Shown here one piece after another: positions 5,451 to 6,012 of a stretch of DNA of 6,012 nt (the first letter of the stretch is position 1; every line of letters begins with the position of its first letter). The notes under the pieces were generated by a model that made no database searches, was not told the DNA's origin, and worked only from the letters and a program-made list of their open reading frames with translations. The DNA lies in assembly GCF_030146175.1 (NCBI RefSeq), contig NZ_JASLCE010000039.1, positions 1 to 6,012 of the forward strand, read 5' to 3'. The stretch is from Flavobacterium sp. (GTDB lineage Bacteria; Bacteroidota; Bacteroidia; Flavobacteriales; Flavobacteriaceae). Position numbers and translations under genes: made by a program.

Positions 5451-5483
5451 ACACCTGACAGGTTTTAAAAACCTGTCAGGTGT
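5451..5483. repeat. Palindromic repeat family P, copy 2 (perfect)
   Basis: The arms ACACCTGACAGGTTT and AAACCTGTCAGGTGT are perfect over 15 bp around a TAA centre. It begins 15 nt after the stop of the orphan gene. Transcribed, it would form a strong hairpin at the 3' end of that mRNA, but no T-run follows, so it is not a normal terminator. Confidence 0.93.
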
Positions 5484-5502
5484 TGTGGATGAATGATAAA
5501 CC

Positions 5503-5533
5503 CGATAGCGCGGATTTACAATCCGTGTTATCG
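5503..5533. repeat. Palindromic repeat family Q, copy 2
   Basis: The arms CGATAGCGCGGATT and AATCCGTGTTATCG are 14 bp long around a TAC loop. The two mismatches become G-U pairs in plus-strand RNA, so the hairpin is preserved as RNA in that orientation. The element stops 3 nt before the decayed copy of the osmC end begins. Confidence 0.85.
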
Positions 5534-5536
5534 CGT

Positions 5537-5574
5537 AAAAGCCGAAATCGTTTTTAGCGTCGACATTGTTATAA
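5537..5574 (+). pseudogene. Decayed duplicate of the last 12 codons of osmC
   Basis: AAAAGCCGAAATCGTTTT at 5537 matches the osmC segment at 4631 with one substitution, and similarity continues through the position of the osmC stop codon (TAA at 5572-5574). One extra T at about 5555 shifts the frame, and several substitutions follow. No start or upstream part of a second osmC exists in the window, so this is a remnant and not a gene. The match continues downstream through the terminator and palindrome P copy 3. Confidence 0.8.
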
Positions 5575-5591
5575 TCAATCCGATTAAAGAA

Positions 5592-5624
5592 TTAAAAAAC
5601 TACGGTTGAGGCCGTAGTTTTTTT
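5592..5624. terminator. Bidirectional terminator, duplicate of the osmC terminator
   Basis: The stem CTACGG/CCGTAG (5600-5605 with 5612-5617) differs from the osmC terminator by one loop base (TTGAGG for TTGCGG). It has seven T on the plus side and six T on the minus side. It now lies downstream of the minus-strand regulator gene (stop at 5682) and may terminate it. On the plus side it follows the orphan gene by about 165 nt. Confidence 0.8.
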
Positions 5625-5638
5625 GTTTTTAAAGTTAT

Positions 5639-5671
5639 ACACCTGACAGGTTTCGAAAACCTGTCAGGTGT
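5639..5671. repeat. Palindromic repeat family P, copy 3 (perfect)
   Basis: It has the same 15-bp arms as copy 2 (ACACCTGACAGGTTT and AAACCTGTCAGGTGT) with a CGA centre. It ends 10 nt from the stop codon of the minus-strand regulator gene. It stands in the same place relative to the terminator as copy 1 does after osmC. Confidence 0.93.
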
Positions 5672-5681
5672 GACTCATAGG

Positions 5682-6012
5682 TTATTTCTTTTCAATTAGC
5701 TTTTCCAGGCGTGCCATCATTTCGTCTTTTTCCTGTAGCATACGCTCGTATAAAGCAATCTTCTCTTCGTGGAGTTGAATTATTTTTTCGATAGGATTGT
5801 AATTATTAATAACAAAACCTATACTGTGTTCATTATTAAACGTATTGGCAATAATATTCATAGCCTGTTCTTCATTAAAGTTTTCGATGGCTTCAACCGG
5901 TATTTTTAGTATTGCGGCAACCTGTGCGAGTATATCGGTTTCGACGGTTTCTTTTTGTTCGAGTAATGATACTTTTTTCTGATTCCAGTCGTCGCCCAGT
6001 TCATAAGCCAAA
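5682..6012 (-). CDS. XRE-type helix-turn-helix regulator, C-terminal part (5' end outside window)
   Basis: The frame is open to the right edge, leaving 109 visible residues before the TAA at 5684-5682. The TTG at 6011-6009 is an internal Leu codon and not a start. The visible N-terminal part, LAYELGDDWNQKKVSLLEQKE, is the second half of a Cro/C1-type helix-turn-helix. In related Bacteroidota proteins I recall, it is preceded by about 20-25 residues (a start, an R-I-R-x-x-R-G helix, and QEALA). The next part (TDILAQVAAILKIPVEAIENF) is the usual end of that domain. Residues 45-70 are a less conserved Asn-rich linker. The last 35 residues (EKIIQLHEEKIALYERMLQEKDEMMARLEKLIEKK region) form a likely coiled coil for dimerisation. 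It is a cytoplasmic DNA-binding protein; its target genes are unknown. The palindrome P copy 3 and the duplicated terminator lie directly downstream. Confidence 0.82.
   Translation of the reverse strand, partial: LAYELGDDWNQKKVSLLEQKETVETDILAQVAAILKIPVEAIENFNEEQAMNIIANTFNNEHSIGFVINNYNPIEKIIQLHEEKIALYERMLQEKDEMMARLEKLIEKK

Noticed and set aside
4734..5671. CRISPR-like array made of the ACACCTGAC repeats
   Set aside because: The repeats are full palindromes at irregular distances (about 717 and 188 bp) with a gene and other repeats between them, and there are no cas genes.

Overview
The window looks like a chromosomal segment of a Bacteroidota bacterium, most likely Flavobacteriaceae (Flavobacterium-like). 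The basis is AT-rich intergenic DNA, genes without clear Shine-Dalgarno sites, protein families typical of that group, and palindromic intergenic repeats of a kind I associate with flavobacteria. No rRNA, tRNA, CRISPR array, transposase or phage gene was seen.

Layout. (1) Bases 1-928, plus strand: the C-terminal part of an Imm49-like immunity protein, open at the left edge. (2) Bases 944-2900, minus strand: a compact unit transcribed as TetR regulator (2900-2340), then a membrane-anchored metallo-beta-lactamase-fold hydrolase (2282-1170), then a 73-residue ferredoxin-fold-like small protein (1165-944) starting 4 nt after the hydrolase stop. (3) Bases 3042-3863, minus strand: a diverged bestrophin-like membrane protein ending at a clear terminator. 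(4) Bases 4251-4667, plus strand: osmC, with both catalytic cysteines. (5) Bases 4668-5681: a repeat-rich region around an AT-rich orphan gene of 150 codons (4983-5435). (6) Bases 5682-6012, minus strand: the C-terminal part of an XRE-type regulator running off the right edge.

Two structures deserve most attention. First, one sequence motif (core GACTAATCA) lies just upstream of tetR, of the hydrolase gene and of osmC. This suggests a local regulon in which the TetR protein controls itself, the hydrolase/small-protein pair and the peroxidase. Second, the last 12 codons of osmC, its terminator and the following palindrome are present again, decayed, about 900 bp downstream. The two copies bracket the orphan gene, and at least two palindrome families and a 24-bp direct repeat fill the space between. 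This region looks like a site of repeated recombination or cassette gain.

No complete, clearly novel system is visible. The orphan gene and its repeat frame are the best candidates for something undescribed. All family assignments are from reading the translations; no searches were run.
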